Shown: piece by piece, positions 1 through 5,930 of the stretch
Layout: every line of letters begins with the position of its first letter
Numbering within the stretch: position 1 is the stretch's first letter
Origin: Oscillospiraceae bacterium
Lineage (GTDB): Bacteria; Bacillota_A; Clostridia; Oscillospirales; Ruminococcaceae
Direction of reading: 5' to 3'
Assembly (NCBI GenBank): GCA_017400025.1
Contig: JAFQAF010000359.1
Span: forward strand, 1-15,572
DNA length: 15,572 bases
Notes under the pieces: generated by a model
Told to the model about the DNA's origin: nothing
What the model saw: only the letters and a program-made list of their open reading frames with translations
The model's database searches: none
Made by a program: the position numbers and the translations under genes

Positions 1-21
1 ATAAATCACTAAAATTTAATT

Positions 22-55
22 AAAAAAATAGACAGTTTTACCCTAAAACCTGTCT
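22..55 (-). terminator. Intrinsic terminator, minus direction
   Basis: AGACAG-TTTTA (30-40) pairs with TAAAA-c-CTGTCT (44-55), giving an 11-bp stem with one bulged base and a CCC loop. Read on the minus strand it is followed by a run of seven U (A 22-28). There is no T-run on the plus side. No minus-strand gene is recognised between it and the ATPase, which has its own terminator. Confidence 0.55.
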
Positions 56-274
56 GTAACCGGTTTGTAACCATTGGCGGCGGCATATACCTGCCGTGCA
101 CACAGCTGATTTTGTTAATTTTATCACACAGTATTTGAAATTACATATCCCGGCCAATGAATTACACTTTAAAAAACATGTCACTGTGGGACCATTGCTT
201 TATATTATAAACTCCCTGGCAGAAATGTTTTAAGATAAACACGGGAAATAATTGTAAAAGATAAGTAAAGTTCC

Positions 275-303
275 TTGTTTACTTCGCATTGAAATGGTAC
301 TAT
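275..303 (+). promoter_or_regulatory. Sigma-A-type promoter of the YitT-like remnant
   Basis: -35 TTGTTT (275-280), 17-bp spacer, -10 TACTAT (298-303). It lies 28 bp before the ATG at 332, with AAAGGAG (318-324) as SD. Confidence 0.5.
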
Positions 304-331
304 TGGCTCATTGGGATAAAAGGAGTAAATT

Positions 332-514
332 ATGGCAGTTATAAACAAGTACACAAAAGGTCTGGAGATGAAAAATTTCCTTATGCTTACTGTTGACGGT
401 ATGGTAAATGCATTCGGCGTTACAATTTTTCTCTCTCCGGTAAAATTATACGACAGCGGCATTTCCGGCACTTCAATGATGCTTTCCGGAGTCAGCGGTA
501 TCAGCCTGCTGTAA
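332..514 (+). pseudogene. Truncated YitT/DUF161-family membrane protein (N-terminal remnant)
   Basis: This 60-codon ORF resembles the amino end of YitT-family membrane proteins. The region after the second Met (MKNFLML...NAFGVTIFLSPVKLYDSGISGTSMMLS) has the family pattern of a first membrane helix, the (I/V)NxFLxPxxLxxGGxxG-type turn and the start of the second helix. Family members are about 280 residues with several membrane helices; here a TAA follows residue 60 and the text then runs straight into a terminator. SD (AAAGGAG, 7 nt from the ATG) and promoter are intact, so a short membrane peptide may still be made. I read it as a 3'-deleted gene rather than a functional transporter. No continuation of the family sequence appears in any frame before the terminator. 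The family assignment is by eye. Confidence 0.55.
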
Positions 515-525
515 CAGACAAAAAT

Positions 526-552
526 AAAAGCACTCCCACGGGAGTGCTTTTT
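526..552. terminator. Bidirectional terminator between YitT remnant and ATPase
   Basis: AAAAGCACTCC (526-536) pairs with GGAGTGCTTTT (541-551). U-runs follow in both directions (TTTTT on plus; TTTTATTTTTGT on minus). It closes the YitT remnant and the convergent ATPase, whose stop is only 8 bp away. Confidence 0.85.
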
Positions 553-559
553 ATATTTC

Positions 560-3196
560 TTATTTGCCCATTTTTCTCTGGATAGCTTTTGTGATTTCCA
601 TAATAGGAACAATGGATACAGCCAGTATCATAGCCACACCGTATTCCAGCAGGGAAATGTGTTCAAATTTGAATGCTGCACGCAGCACTGGCACATTGAT
701 AACGCCTACTGTACAGATAAGGCTTACTATAAAGGACAGCCAGAGGAATTTGTTGCTGCTGTTCATTCTGAAGATTGAACCGCGGCGGCTTCTCATATTG
801 AAGGAGTGGAAAATTTCCACCATAGACAGTGTGAGGAAAGCCATGGTCATGCCGTCTGCGCTATTTGCAATTTCCCACACGCCGGATTCGATGTAATGGC
901 CGATAAAGTAGGAAGCCAGTGTAAGTACAGAGATGATAAGACCCTGCAGGCCGATATCAAAGCCCATGCCGCCGGCAAAGATACCGTCTTTTGAATCACG
1001 CGGTGGCTGCTGCATGCTGTCTGCCTCTGCTTTTTCCATACCCAGTGCGATTGCAGGGAAACAGTCTGTGATAAGGTTAATCCACAGCAGGTGAACAGGC
1101 TCCAGGATTGTAAAGCCCATAAGTGTGGCTGTGAATACAGAGATAACCTCTGCAATATTTGCGGAAAGCAGGAACTGGATAGCCTTGCGGATGTTGTCAT
1201 AGATACGGCGGCCTTCTGCAACTGCAGAAACAATTGTTGCAAAGTTGTCGTCTGCCAGAACCATGTCTGCCACGTTCTTTGTAACGTCTGTACCTGTGAT
1301 ACCCATACCTACGCCGATGTCAGCTGTTTTGATGGACGGTGCGTCGTTAACGCCGTCACCTGTCATAGCTGTGATTTTGCCTTTTTCCTTCCATGCGGAA
1401 ACGATTCTTACCTTGTGTTCAGGCTGTACACGGGCATAAACTGAATATTTTTCAATGTTTTCTGCCAGTTCTTCATCGCTCATTTCATTCAGCTGTGCGC
1501 CGGTGATAGCTTCCTGGCCTTCGCCCAGGATACCCAGCTGGTTTGCAATTGCAACAGCTGTGTCCTTGTGGTCACCTGTAATCATAACGGCACGGATGCC
1601 TGCACTGTTACATTCAACAATAGCATCTTTTACTTCCGGTCTGATAGGGTCAATCATACCTGAAAGACCAAGATAAATCATATCCTGTTCCAGGTCTGCT
1701 GCTTCGTTGGAAGCAGGCTGTGTTTCATATTTTCTGTAGGCGGAGCACAGCACGCGCAGTGCTTTGTCTGCCATCTGTTTGTTTGCACCGAGGATTGTGT
1801 ACTTTACGTCATCTGTCATTTCCACAATGCGGCCGTCAATATATGCTTTTGTACAGCATTTCAGTACTTCGTCAGGAGCACCTTTTGTAAACTGGATAAA
1901 GCCGCCCTGCGGGTCTGCGTGTACTGTACTCATCATCTTTCTGCCGGAGTCAAACGGTGCTTCACCAACACGCGGATAGTCAGCCTTCAGCATATCTTTT
2001 GCCAGGCCTTCTTTGTTTGCATCGTTTACCAGGGCACATTCTGTAGGTTCACCCACTGCCTGGCCGTCTTCCAGTTCTGCGTCAGAACACAGTGCCATAG
2101 CTGTGAGGTGCAGGTTTTTGTCCTCTGTAAAACGTTCCACAACTGTCATCTTGTTCTGTGTCAGTGTACCTGTTTTATCGGAACAGATAATCTGTGTACA
2201 GCCCAGTGTTTCAACAGCTGTCAGCTTTCTGATGATAGCCTGGTTTGAGCTCATTTTTGTAACGCCGATGGACAGCAGGATTGTAACAACTGCGGACAGA
2301 CCTTCCGGAATAGCTGCAACAGCCAGTGAAACAGCAACCATAAATGTATCCAGCAGCATTTCACCGGAAAGACCTGTGGAAAAGTTGCGGAAAATATCAA
2401 CTGCAAAGATAACCACACATATACCGATTACCAGCAGTGAAAGCAGTTTGGAAAGTTCATTCAGTTTGATCTGCAGAGGTGTTTCTTCCTCTTTTGCATT
2501 TGTCAGGGCATCTGCAATTTTGCCCATTTCAGTTTCCATACCTGTGCCTGTTACAACAGCACGGCCGCGGCCGTATGCCACTGTAGAGCCCATGTATACC
2601 ATGTTTTTGCGGTCGCCCAGAGGTACTTCACCGTTTGCTTCTGCTTCCAGCACATCTGCGTGCTTTGTTACAGGCACGGATTCACCTGTCAGGGCTGCTT
2701 CTTCAATTTTCATGCTGGCACTTTCGATGATACGTGCGTCTGCAGGTACGCTGTCGCCTGCTTCCAGCACAATGATATCACCCGGTACCAGTTCTTCACT
2801 TTTTATTGTCAGCTGGTGGCCGTCACGGATAACCTTGGATGTGGCGGCTGCAATTTCCTGCAGTGCCTCAATGGCAGCTTCTGCCTTTGATTCCTGGTAT
2901 ACACCCAGCACAGCGTTGATAATAACAACAGCAAGAATAATGATAACATCAGCAAAGCCTTCGCCGGAATATGCTGCTGTAATACCGGATATAACCGCTG
3001 CAACAATCAGGATGATTGTCATAGGGTCTGCCAGCTGATGGAGAAACTTGGAAATCAGGCTTTCCTTTTCGCCTTCTTTCAGCTTGTTTGGGCCGTATTT
3101 TGCCAGTCTGTCAGCTGCTTCTGCCTGTGAAAGACCGCTTTCGGTTACAGCCAGGTCAGCCATGATTTTTGAAAAATGTTCAAGATAATGTTTCAC
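560..3196 (-). CDS. Calcium-type P-type (P2) cation-transporting ATPase
   Basis: An 878-aa membrane pump that couples ATP hydrolysis to export of a divalent cation, most likely Ca2+ and possibly Mn2+. Landmarks in order: cation-ATPase N-terminal domain (about 5-75), actuator TGES (170-173), TM4 PEGL (297-300), phosphorylation site DKTGT with D340, nucleotide-binding KGAPDE (438-443), TGD (540-542), hinge TGDGVNDAP (612-620), then six C-terminal helices. Length is normal for bacterial SERCA/PMCA-like pumps. Residues aligning with SERCA Ca2+ ligands are present: E298 (TM4), N680 and E683 (TM5), N707/T710/D711 (TM6) and E794 (TM8). The start is GTG (CAC on plus, 3194-3196) with SD AAAGGAG. The gene is transcribed alone behind a yybP-ykoY-type leader, so Mn2+ probably controls it; the substrate is inferred from family and leader. 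Confidence 0.93.
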   Translation of the reverse strand: MKHYLEHFSKIMADLAVTESGLSQAEAADRLAKYGPNKLKEGEKESLISKFLHQLADPMTIILIVAAVISGITAAYSGEGFADVIIILAVVIINAVLGVYQESKAEAAIEALQEIAAATSKVIRDGHQLTIKSEELVPGDIIVLEAGDSVPADARIIESASMKIEEAALTGESVPVTKHADVLEAEANGEVPLGDRKNMVYMGSTVAYGRGRAVVTGTGMETEMGKIADALTNAKEEETPLQIKLNELSKLLSLLVIGICVVIFAVDIFRNFSTGLSGEMLLDTFMVAVSLAVAAIPEGLSAVVTILLSIGVTKMSSNQAIIRKLTAVETLGCTQIICSDKTGTLTQNKMTVVERFTEDKNLHLTAMALCSDAELEDGQAVGEPTECALVNDANKEGLAKDMLKADYPRVGEAPFDSGRKMMSTVHADPQGGFIQFTKGAPDEVLKCCTKAYIDGRIVEMTDDVKYTILGANKQMADKALRVLCSAYRKYETQPASNEAADLEQDMIYLGLSGMIDPIRPEVKDAIVECNSAGIRAVMITGDHKDTAVAIANQLGILGEGQEAITGAQLNEMSDEELAENIEKYSVYARVQPEHKVRIVSAWKEKGKITAMTGDGVNDAPSIKTADIGVGMGITGTDVTKNVADMVLADDNFATIVSAVAEGRRIYDNIRKAIQFLLSANIAEVISVFTATLMGFTILEPVHLLWINLITDCFPAIALGMEKAEADSMQQPPRDSKDGIFAGGMGFDIGLQGLIISVLTLASYFIGHYIESGVWEIANSADGMTMAFLTLSMVEIFHSFNMRSRRGSIFRMNSSNKFLWLSFIVSLICTVGVINVPVLRAAFKFEHISLLEYGVAMILAVSIVPIMEITKAIQRKMGK

Positions 3197-3248
3197 AATT
3201 ACTCTCCTTTTCTTGATAGTATACTGTGTAAGGGTCCGGAATAAGCCA

Positions 3249-3289
3249 TAAAAAAAGGACCTATCTGCCCTTCACTGTGCAGATAAGTC
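3249..3289 (-). terminator. Riboswitch expression-platform terminator
   Basis: On the minus strand GACTTATCTGC (3289-3279) pairs with GCAGATAGGTC (3268-3258), an 11-bp stem with one G-U pair and a 10-nt loop, then C and seven U. The proximal GACTTAT is also the 3' side of aptamer helix P1, so aptamer and terminator exclude each other. Metal binding would stabilise P1 and allow read-through (ON switch). Confidence 0.8.
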
Positions 3290-3375
3290 TCGTCATTTCA
3301 TACATAGCCAGAAGCTGATGGCAGCTACGGTTGTTGGCTCTGTAACAGGTAATCTGTCGACTACTCCCTTATTAC
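3283..3375 (-). promoter_or_regulatory. yybP-ykoY (Mn2+-sensing) riboswitch aptamer
   Basis: Read 5'-3' on minus, the leader starts AATAAGGGAGTAG (down to 3362), followed by a hairpin ACAG/CTGT, a long arm TACA.AGCCA/TGGCT.TGTA with an inner AGCTG/CAGCT helix, and ends GACGAGACTTAT (3294-3283). ATAAG (3372-3368) pairs with CTTAT (3287-3283) as P1. The GGGAGUAG 5' loop, the CUGGCU-containing arm and the closing GA(C)GAGAC are hallmarks of the yybP-ykoY class as I know it. That class senses Mn2+ and often precedes P-type ATPases and TerC/MntP-type exporters. Aptamer boundaries are by eye; a covariance search was not possible. Confidence 0.8.
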
Positions 3376-3382
3376 GCTAAAA

Positions 3383-3411
3383 ATTCTATCATAATAATTT
3401 GGCATTGTCAA
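3383..3411 (-). promoter_or_regulatory. Sigma-A promoter of the riboswitch-ATPase transcript
   Basis: Perfect -35 TTGACA (3411-3406 on minus), 17-bp spacer, -10 TAGAAT (3388-3383). The predicted start near 3376 coincides with the 5' end of the aptamer, so the riboswitch is the whole 5' leader. Confidence 0.85.
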
Positions 3412-3421
3412 CAATTACCTA

Positions 3422-3455
3422 TGTAAAATATTGGTGAAAAAGCCGGTTTTTACCA
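3422..3455 (-). terminator. Probable terminator of the 79-aa membrane protein gene
   Basis: TGGT.AAAAA (3432-3441) pairs with TTTTTACCA (3447-3455). The stop codon lies inside the stem. A T-rich tail (ATATTTTAC) follows on the minus strand. It is a weak stem of mostly A-T pairs. Confidence 0.4.
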
Positions 3456-3689
3456 GTAAAACGGAAGTGCAAAGGCCAGCCCCATCAGCCCTGCAAACAG
3501 TCCCCACAGCAGTGCCCCCAGCAACAGGCATAAAATGCCGCCTATGGCAAGGGTTTTCAGCGCTTTTGAATATTCCGGGTTGGCTTTGTCCATTGTTTTC
3601 AGCACCAGCAGTATAACGCCTGCAATAACTATTCTTTTCACAAGGCTCAGACCGCCCAGCCCGAATGTAAGAGTGTAGTTGTAATTCAT
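3450..3689 (-). CDS. Small two-helix membrane protein, function unknown
   Basis: A 79-aa protein beginning MNYNYTLTF. It has a hydrophobic stretch at about residues 14-31 and a second, glycine- and leucine-rich one at about 47-76, separated by a charged KTMDKANPEYSKALK loop, so a two- or three-helix integral membrane protein. No family is recognised. The ATG at 3687-3689 is chosen because GAGGAG sits 5 nt upstream; the reading frame stays open to an upstream Met at 3809, but that extension is Arg-rich and runs through the likely promoter. The gene stands alone between the riboswitch promoter and the deformylase gene, with its own promoter and weak terminator. Confidence 0.65.
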   Translation of the reverse strand: MNYNYTLTFGLGGLSLVKRIVIAGVILLVLKTMDKANPEYSKALKTLAIGGILCLLLGALLWGLFAGLMGLAFALPFYW

Positions 3690-3738
3690 ATATTCTCCTC
3701 TGCGGCACCGCCGCCTTTTTAGTCTGTGTCTAGTATAT

Positions 3739-3767
3739 ATTATGTAATATAAATGTGAATTTTTCAA
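3739..3767 (-). promoter_or_regulatory. Candidate promoter of the 79-aa membrane protein gene
   Basis: -35 TTGAAA (3767-3762), 17-bp spacer, -10 CATAAT (3744-3739) on the minus strand, about 50 bp before the start codon. Confidence 0.5.
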
Positions 3768-3835
3768 GTAAAACCGCAGATTTTGCATGCCGGCACTTTT
3801 GGGGAACAAAATGCCGGATTAAACTGCATTGCAGT

Positions 3836-3866
3836 AAAAGCCATATCACTGTGCAGGAAATGGCTT
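3836..3866 (-). terminator. Possible weak terminator after the deformylase gene
   Basis: AAGCCAT (3838-3844) pairs with ATGGCTT (3860-3866) around a 15-nt loop. On minus the 3' side ends in TTTT. A second inverted repeat CCGGCA...TGCCGG follows at about 3790-3815 but has no U-run. Confidence 0.3.
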
Positions 3867-3871
3867 CTGTT

Positions 3872-4285
3872 TTATATCAGTATGCCGTCGCAGTGGTCGG
3901 TTTCGTGCTGGATTATCTGGGCGGCAAAGCCTTTGAAAGTTTTTATCCTTGTCTGCCACTGCCGGTTCTGCCACTGCACCTTTATGGTTTTGTATCTTTT
4001 CACCGGGCGTGGGCCGCCCAGCAGGGAAAGGCAGCCTTCCTCTGTGCTGTAGGCCCCTTCTTTTTTCAGTATCACCGGGTTGTACATCACCATGTATTCG
4101 CCTTCGTTGTCAAAGGCTATTATCCTTTTTCTTTCGCCTATCATATTGGCTGCCATACCCACACAGCCCTCCTGATGGTATATCAGTGTTTCCAGCAGGT
4201 CTCTGGCAATATTTTCATCTCCCGGCTTTGCTTCTTCACTTTTCAGTGCAAGAAACACAGGGTCGTGCATCAGTTCTCTTACCAT
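3872..4285 (-). CDS. def: Peptide deformylase family protein, variant motif 1
   Basis: A 137-aa polypeptide deformylase-like metalloenzyme, which would remove the formyl group from N-terminal formyl-Met of new proteins in the cytoplasm. Motif 2 EGCLS and motif 3 QHETDHCDGI supply the usual metal ligands (Cys of EGCLS and both His of HExxH) and the catalytic Glu. Motif 1 reads GMAANM, where classical enzymes have GxGLAAxQ: the oxyanion-stabilising Gln is Met here. I recall other clostridial members with AANMIG, so this is probably a subfamily trait, not damage. The start is ATG 4283-4285, because AAAGGTGG (4291-4298) is 5 nt upstream; a GTG at 4292-4294 would lie inside that SD. It lies 32 bp after the deaminase gene and is probably co-transcribed. 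A dedicated housekeeping def may exist elsewhere. Confidence 0.85.
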   Translation of the reverse strand: MVRELMHDPVFLALKSEEAKPGDENIARDLLETLIYHQEGCVGMAANMIGERKRIIAFDNEGEYMVMYNPVILKKEGAYSTEEGCLSLLGGPRPVKRYKTIKVQWQNRQWQTRIKTFKGFAAQIIQHETDHCDGILI

Positions 4286-4317
4286 ATTTTCCACCTTTCA
4301 GTATAAAAATGTTGAAA

Positions 4318-4695
4318 TTATTCCGTCCATATATGAGGCAGCAGGTCTTTCAGTCGGTACACACCGCTGTTCAGCAGTATTTCTGTTTCCAGATTGCCGT
4401 AATGTATCTGATACATAAACTCCCTGCAGCGTCCGCAGGGGGCTACTATACCTGTATCCTCTTTTACTGCCACAATTTTTTCTATCCGGTTTTCACCGGC
4501 TGTTATCATTGCGGCTATGGCGGCGTGTTCGGCACAGAACCCCATACTGCAGGGTACATCTATGCACACGCCTGTGTATACGTTGCCGTTTTTTGTTACC
4601 AGTGCGGCTGCTACCTGTCCCGCCCAGGCGTTTTCTTCCAGCTGTCTGCTGTTCAGAGTTTTTGCTGCGATTTCGGTCAGCTTTTCAAAATCCAT
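4318..4695 (-). CDS. Cytidine/blasticidin-S deaminase-like nucleoside deaminase
   Basis: A 125-aa zinc deaminase of the cytidine deaminase fold, expected to hydrolyse an exocyclic amine of a pyrimidine nucleoside or analogue. C54-A-E56 gives the first zinc Cys and catalytic Glu, and PCGRC (C87, C90) gives the other ligands. The N-x-E nucleoside-binding motif of housekeeping Cdd (NVENA, just before the CAE) is missing: the text reads [17 protein letters not shown]. That layout, with GRCR and a C-terminal LLPxxW, resembles blasticidin-S deaminase more than Cdd, so the substrate may not be plain cytidine. ATG 4693-4695 follows GGGGTGA. First gene of a two-gene unit with the deformylase, behind a good promoter, divergent from the sigma-factor operon. 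Confidence 0.85.
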   Translation of the reverse strand: MDFEKLTEIAAKTLNSRQLEENAWAGQVAAALVTKNGNVYTGVCIDVPCSMGFCAEHAAIAAMITAGENRIEKIVAVKEDTGIVAPCGRCREFMYQIHYGNLETEILLNSGVYRLKDLLPHIWTE

Positions 4696-4723
4696 ATCTT
4701 CACCCCATTGTGTTTATACAGAA

Positions 4724-4752
4724 ATTATAGCAGTAAAATCCATACTGTGCAA
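4724..4752 (-). promoter_or_regulatory. Sigma-A promoter of the deaminase-deformylase unit
   Basis: -35 TTGCAC (4752-4747), 17-bp spacer, consensus -10 TATAAT (4729-4724). An inverted repeat TGTGCA (4746-4751) / TGCACA (4761-4766) overlaps the -35 box and could be an operator. Confidence 0.75.
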
Positions 4753-4801
4753 TTTACCCCTGCACAATTTTATGCTATTATTGAAAAAGTTTTATATTTT
4801 C

Positions 4802-4829
4802 TGTAACAAAACCCATTTTACGGGGACTT
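4802..4829 (+). promoter_or_regulatory. Candidate ECF-type promoter of the sigma operon
   Basis: TGTAAC (4802-4807), 16-bp spacer, then GGACTT (4824-4829). TGTAAC/AAC-type -35 boxes are typical of ECF-dependent promoters, and such operons are often autoregulated. No good sigma-A -10 is seen in the 163-bp divergent region; TTGAAA with a 17-bp spacer meets only TAACAA. Confidence 0.4.
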
Positions 4830-4858
4830 ATAGACAGAAACAGCAAAAAGGAGGTGTT

Positions 4859-5347
4859 ATGGTGGAGGATATAAAGCAATTGTATATTGAATATCAGCAG
4901 GATGTCTTTAATTATCTTTTGTCCCTTACCCATAACGCCGCCACAGCGGAGGATATGACCAGTGAAACCTTTCTCCGCGCACTGCAGGGTATATGGAATT
5001 TCCGCGGGGAATCTTCTGTAAAAACCTGGCTTTTCGGCATAGCCAGAAATGTATGGCTGCAGTCCCTGCGCCGCGGCAGGGAGACGGCCTGTGAAGAATT
5101 TTTGGCAGGTTATTTTGAATATGATGCAGAGGCATTTATACAGAACAGAAACCTGGCAGAGCGCATACATCAGCTGCTGCAGGAAAAGGACGGCAGGACA
5201 CAGAAGATTGTACTTATGCGAATAGACGGCTATTCCTACAGGGAAATATCCCGGAAACGGGGAATAAGTGAAAACTCTGCGCGAGTGATAGATTTCAGAA
5301 CAAAAAAATGGCTGAAAGAACAGCTGGAAAAGGAGGGACTGATATGA
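4859..5347 (+). CDS. RNA polymerase sigma factor, ECF/sigma-70 family
   Basis: A 162-aa group IV sigma factor that redirects RNA polymerase to a small regulon. Region 2 spans about residues 5-70 (LYIEYQQDVFNYL, then the -10 recognition helix with FRGESSVKTWLFGIARN). Region 4 spans about 105-155, with the helix-turn-helix YSYREISRKRGISENSARV. There is no region 1 or 3, as expected for ECF factors. SD AGGAGG lies 4 nt from ATG 4859; the next codon is GTG, 7 nt from the SD, so the start could be one codon later. The stop TGA overlaps the anti-sigma ATG (ATGA), which means translational coupling. Activity is probably held in check by the membrane anti-sigma that follows; the inducing signal is unknown. 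Confidence 0.9.
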   Translation: MVEDIKQLYIEYQQDVFNYLLSLTHNAATAEDMTSETFLRALQGIWNFRGESSVKTWLFGIARNVWLQSLRRGRETACEEFLAGYFEYDAEAFIQNRNLAERIHQLLQEKDGRTQKIVLMRIDGYSYREISRKRGISENSARVIDFRTKKWLKEQLEKEGLI

Positions 5348-5889
5348 AAATATATGAAATATCCTGTGATATCTGCCGGGATCTTATACCGCTGGTAACA
5401 GACGGTGTGGCATCAGAGGATGCGGTATCGGCAGTGAAAAACCACATTGAACACTGCGAAAGCTGCCGCAATATGTACGGCAGTGAAATAAAGGAACGGG
5501 ATAGCGCAAAGGAAAACAGACTGGTCAGAAGCATAAAGGCAATTGTTGCTGTATGGGCAGTAATCCTTGTGGGTGGGGCAGTTGCTGTGTCAGCATTCCT
5601 GCCGTATTCCAGACGGACTGTGGCATTGCAGGTTATCGCCCTGCCGGTGATGACGGCTTTCTGCTGTATGCTTCTGGGCAGGAAGCGGATTATCCAGCCT
5701 GCCGCCGTGCTGGCCGCCAGGCTGGCGGTGTGTGCCGCTGTGCGCCGGAGAGATATTTACCCCGGCAATTTCTTTCATATTTCCGCAGAGGAAATACTGT
5801 CCCACTTGTCGGTGCTGGTTTTGTGTTTTGCAGGCGCGGTGATATATCAGCTGGTAAGGTTTGCTGTTTCGCAAAATAAAAAAGACTGA
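5344..5889 (+). CDS. Membrane anti-sigma factor with zf-HC2 (ZAS) domain
   Basis: A 181-aa protein predicted to bind and silence the preceding sigma factor. The N-terminal cytoplasmic domain has the zinc anti-sigma signature H34-x3-C38-x2-C41 plus C8/C11 upstream (CDICRDLIPLV...HIEHCESC). Hydrophobic segments follow at about 61-83, 91-111, 116-132 and 151-172, so three to four membrane helices rather than the single one of classical anti-sigmas. The ATG at 5344 overlaps the sigma stop and has AAGGAGG upstream inside the sigma gene. An in-frame upstream ATG at 5308 lacks this support. The large membrane part suggests that the signal is sensed in or at the membrane. Confidence 0.85.
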   Translation: MKIYEISCDICRDLIPLVTDGVASEDAVSAVKNHIEHCESCRNMYGSEIKERDSAKENRLVRSIKAIVAVWAVILVGGAVAVSAFLPYSRRTVALQVIALPVMTAFCCMLLGRKRIIQPAAVLAARLAVCAAVRRRDIYPGNFFHISAEEILSHLSVLVLCFAGAVIYQLVRFAVSQNKKD

Positions 5890-5918
5890 CTGCAATATTG
5901 CTTTTGAAAGTGAGGTAT

Positions 5919-5930
5919 ATGGATAAATGA
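5919..5930 (+). promoter_or_regulatory. Four-codon leader ORF (MDK) overlapping the YfjL-like start
   Basis: ATG GAT AAA TGA (5919-5930) lies at close spacing after GTGAGGT (5910-5916), and its TGA overlaps the ATG of the next gene as ATGA. The SD is about 11 nt from that downstream ATG (5927), too far to serve it well, so initiation at the mini-ORF followed by reinitiation is plausible. Alternatively the SD serves 5927 weakly. Confidence 0.35.

Larger units (their letters stand above)
1..331. other. Intergenic region without a recognisable gene
   Basis: I see no convincing coding sequence here. It holds a hairpin at 30-55 with a U-run in the minus direction, two copies of the heptamer TGTAACC 11 bp apart (55-61 and 66-72), and the promoter and SD of the YitT-like remnant at its right end. 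The rest is AT-rich. Confidence 0.5.

Noticed and set aside
2013..3038. 341-aa plus-strand ORF inside the ATPase gene
   Set aside because: It is antisense to an unmistakable P-type ATPase, Ser/Ala-rich with no motif, and has no SD.
4286..4294. GTG start for the deformylase at 4294
   Set aside because: The GTG lies within the AAAGGTGG SD of the ATG at 4285.
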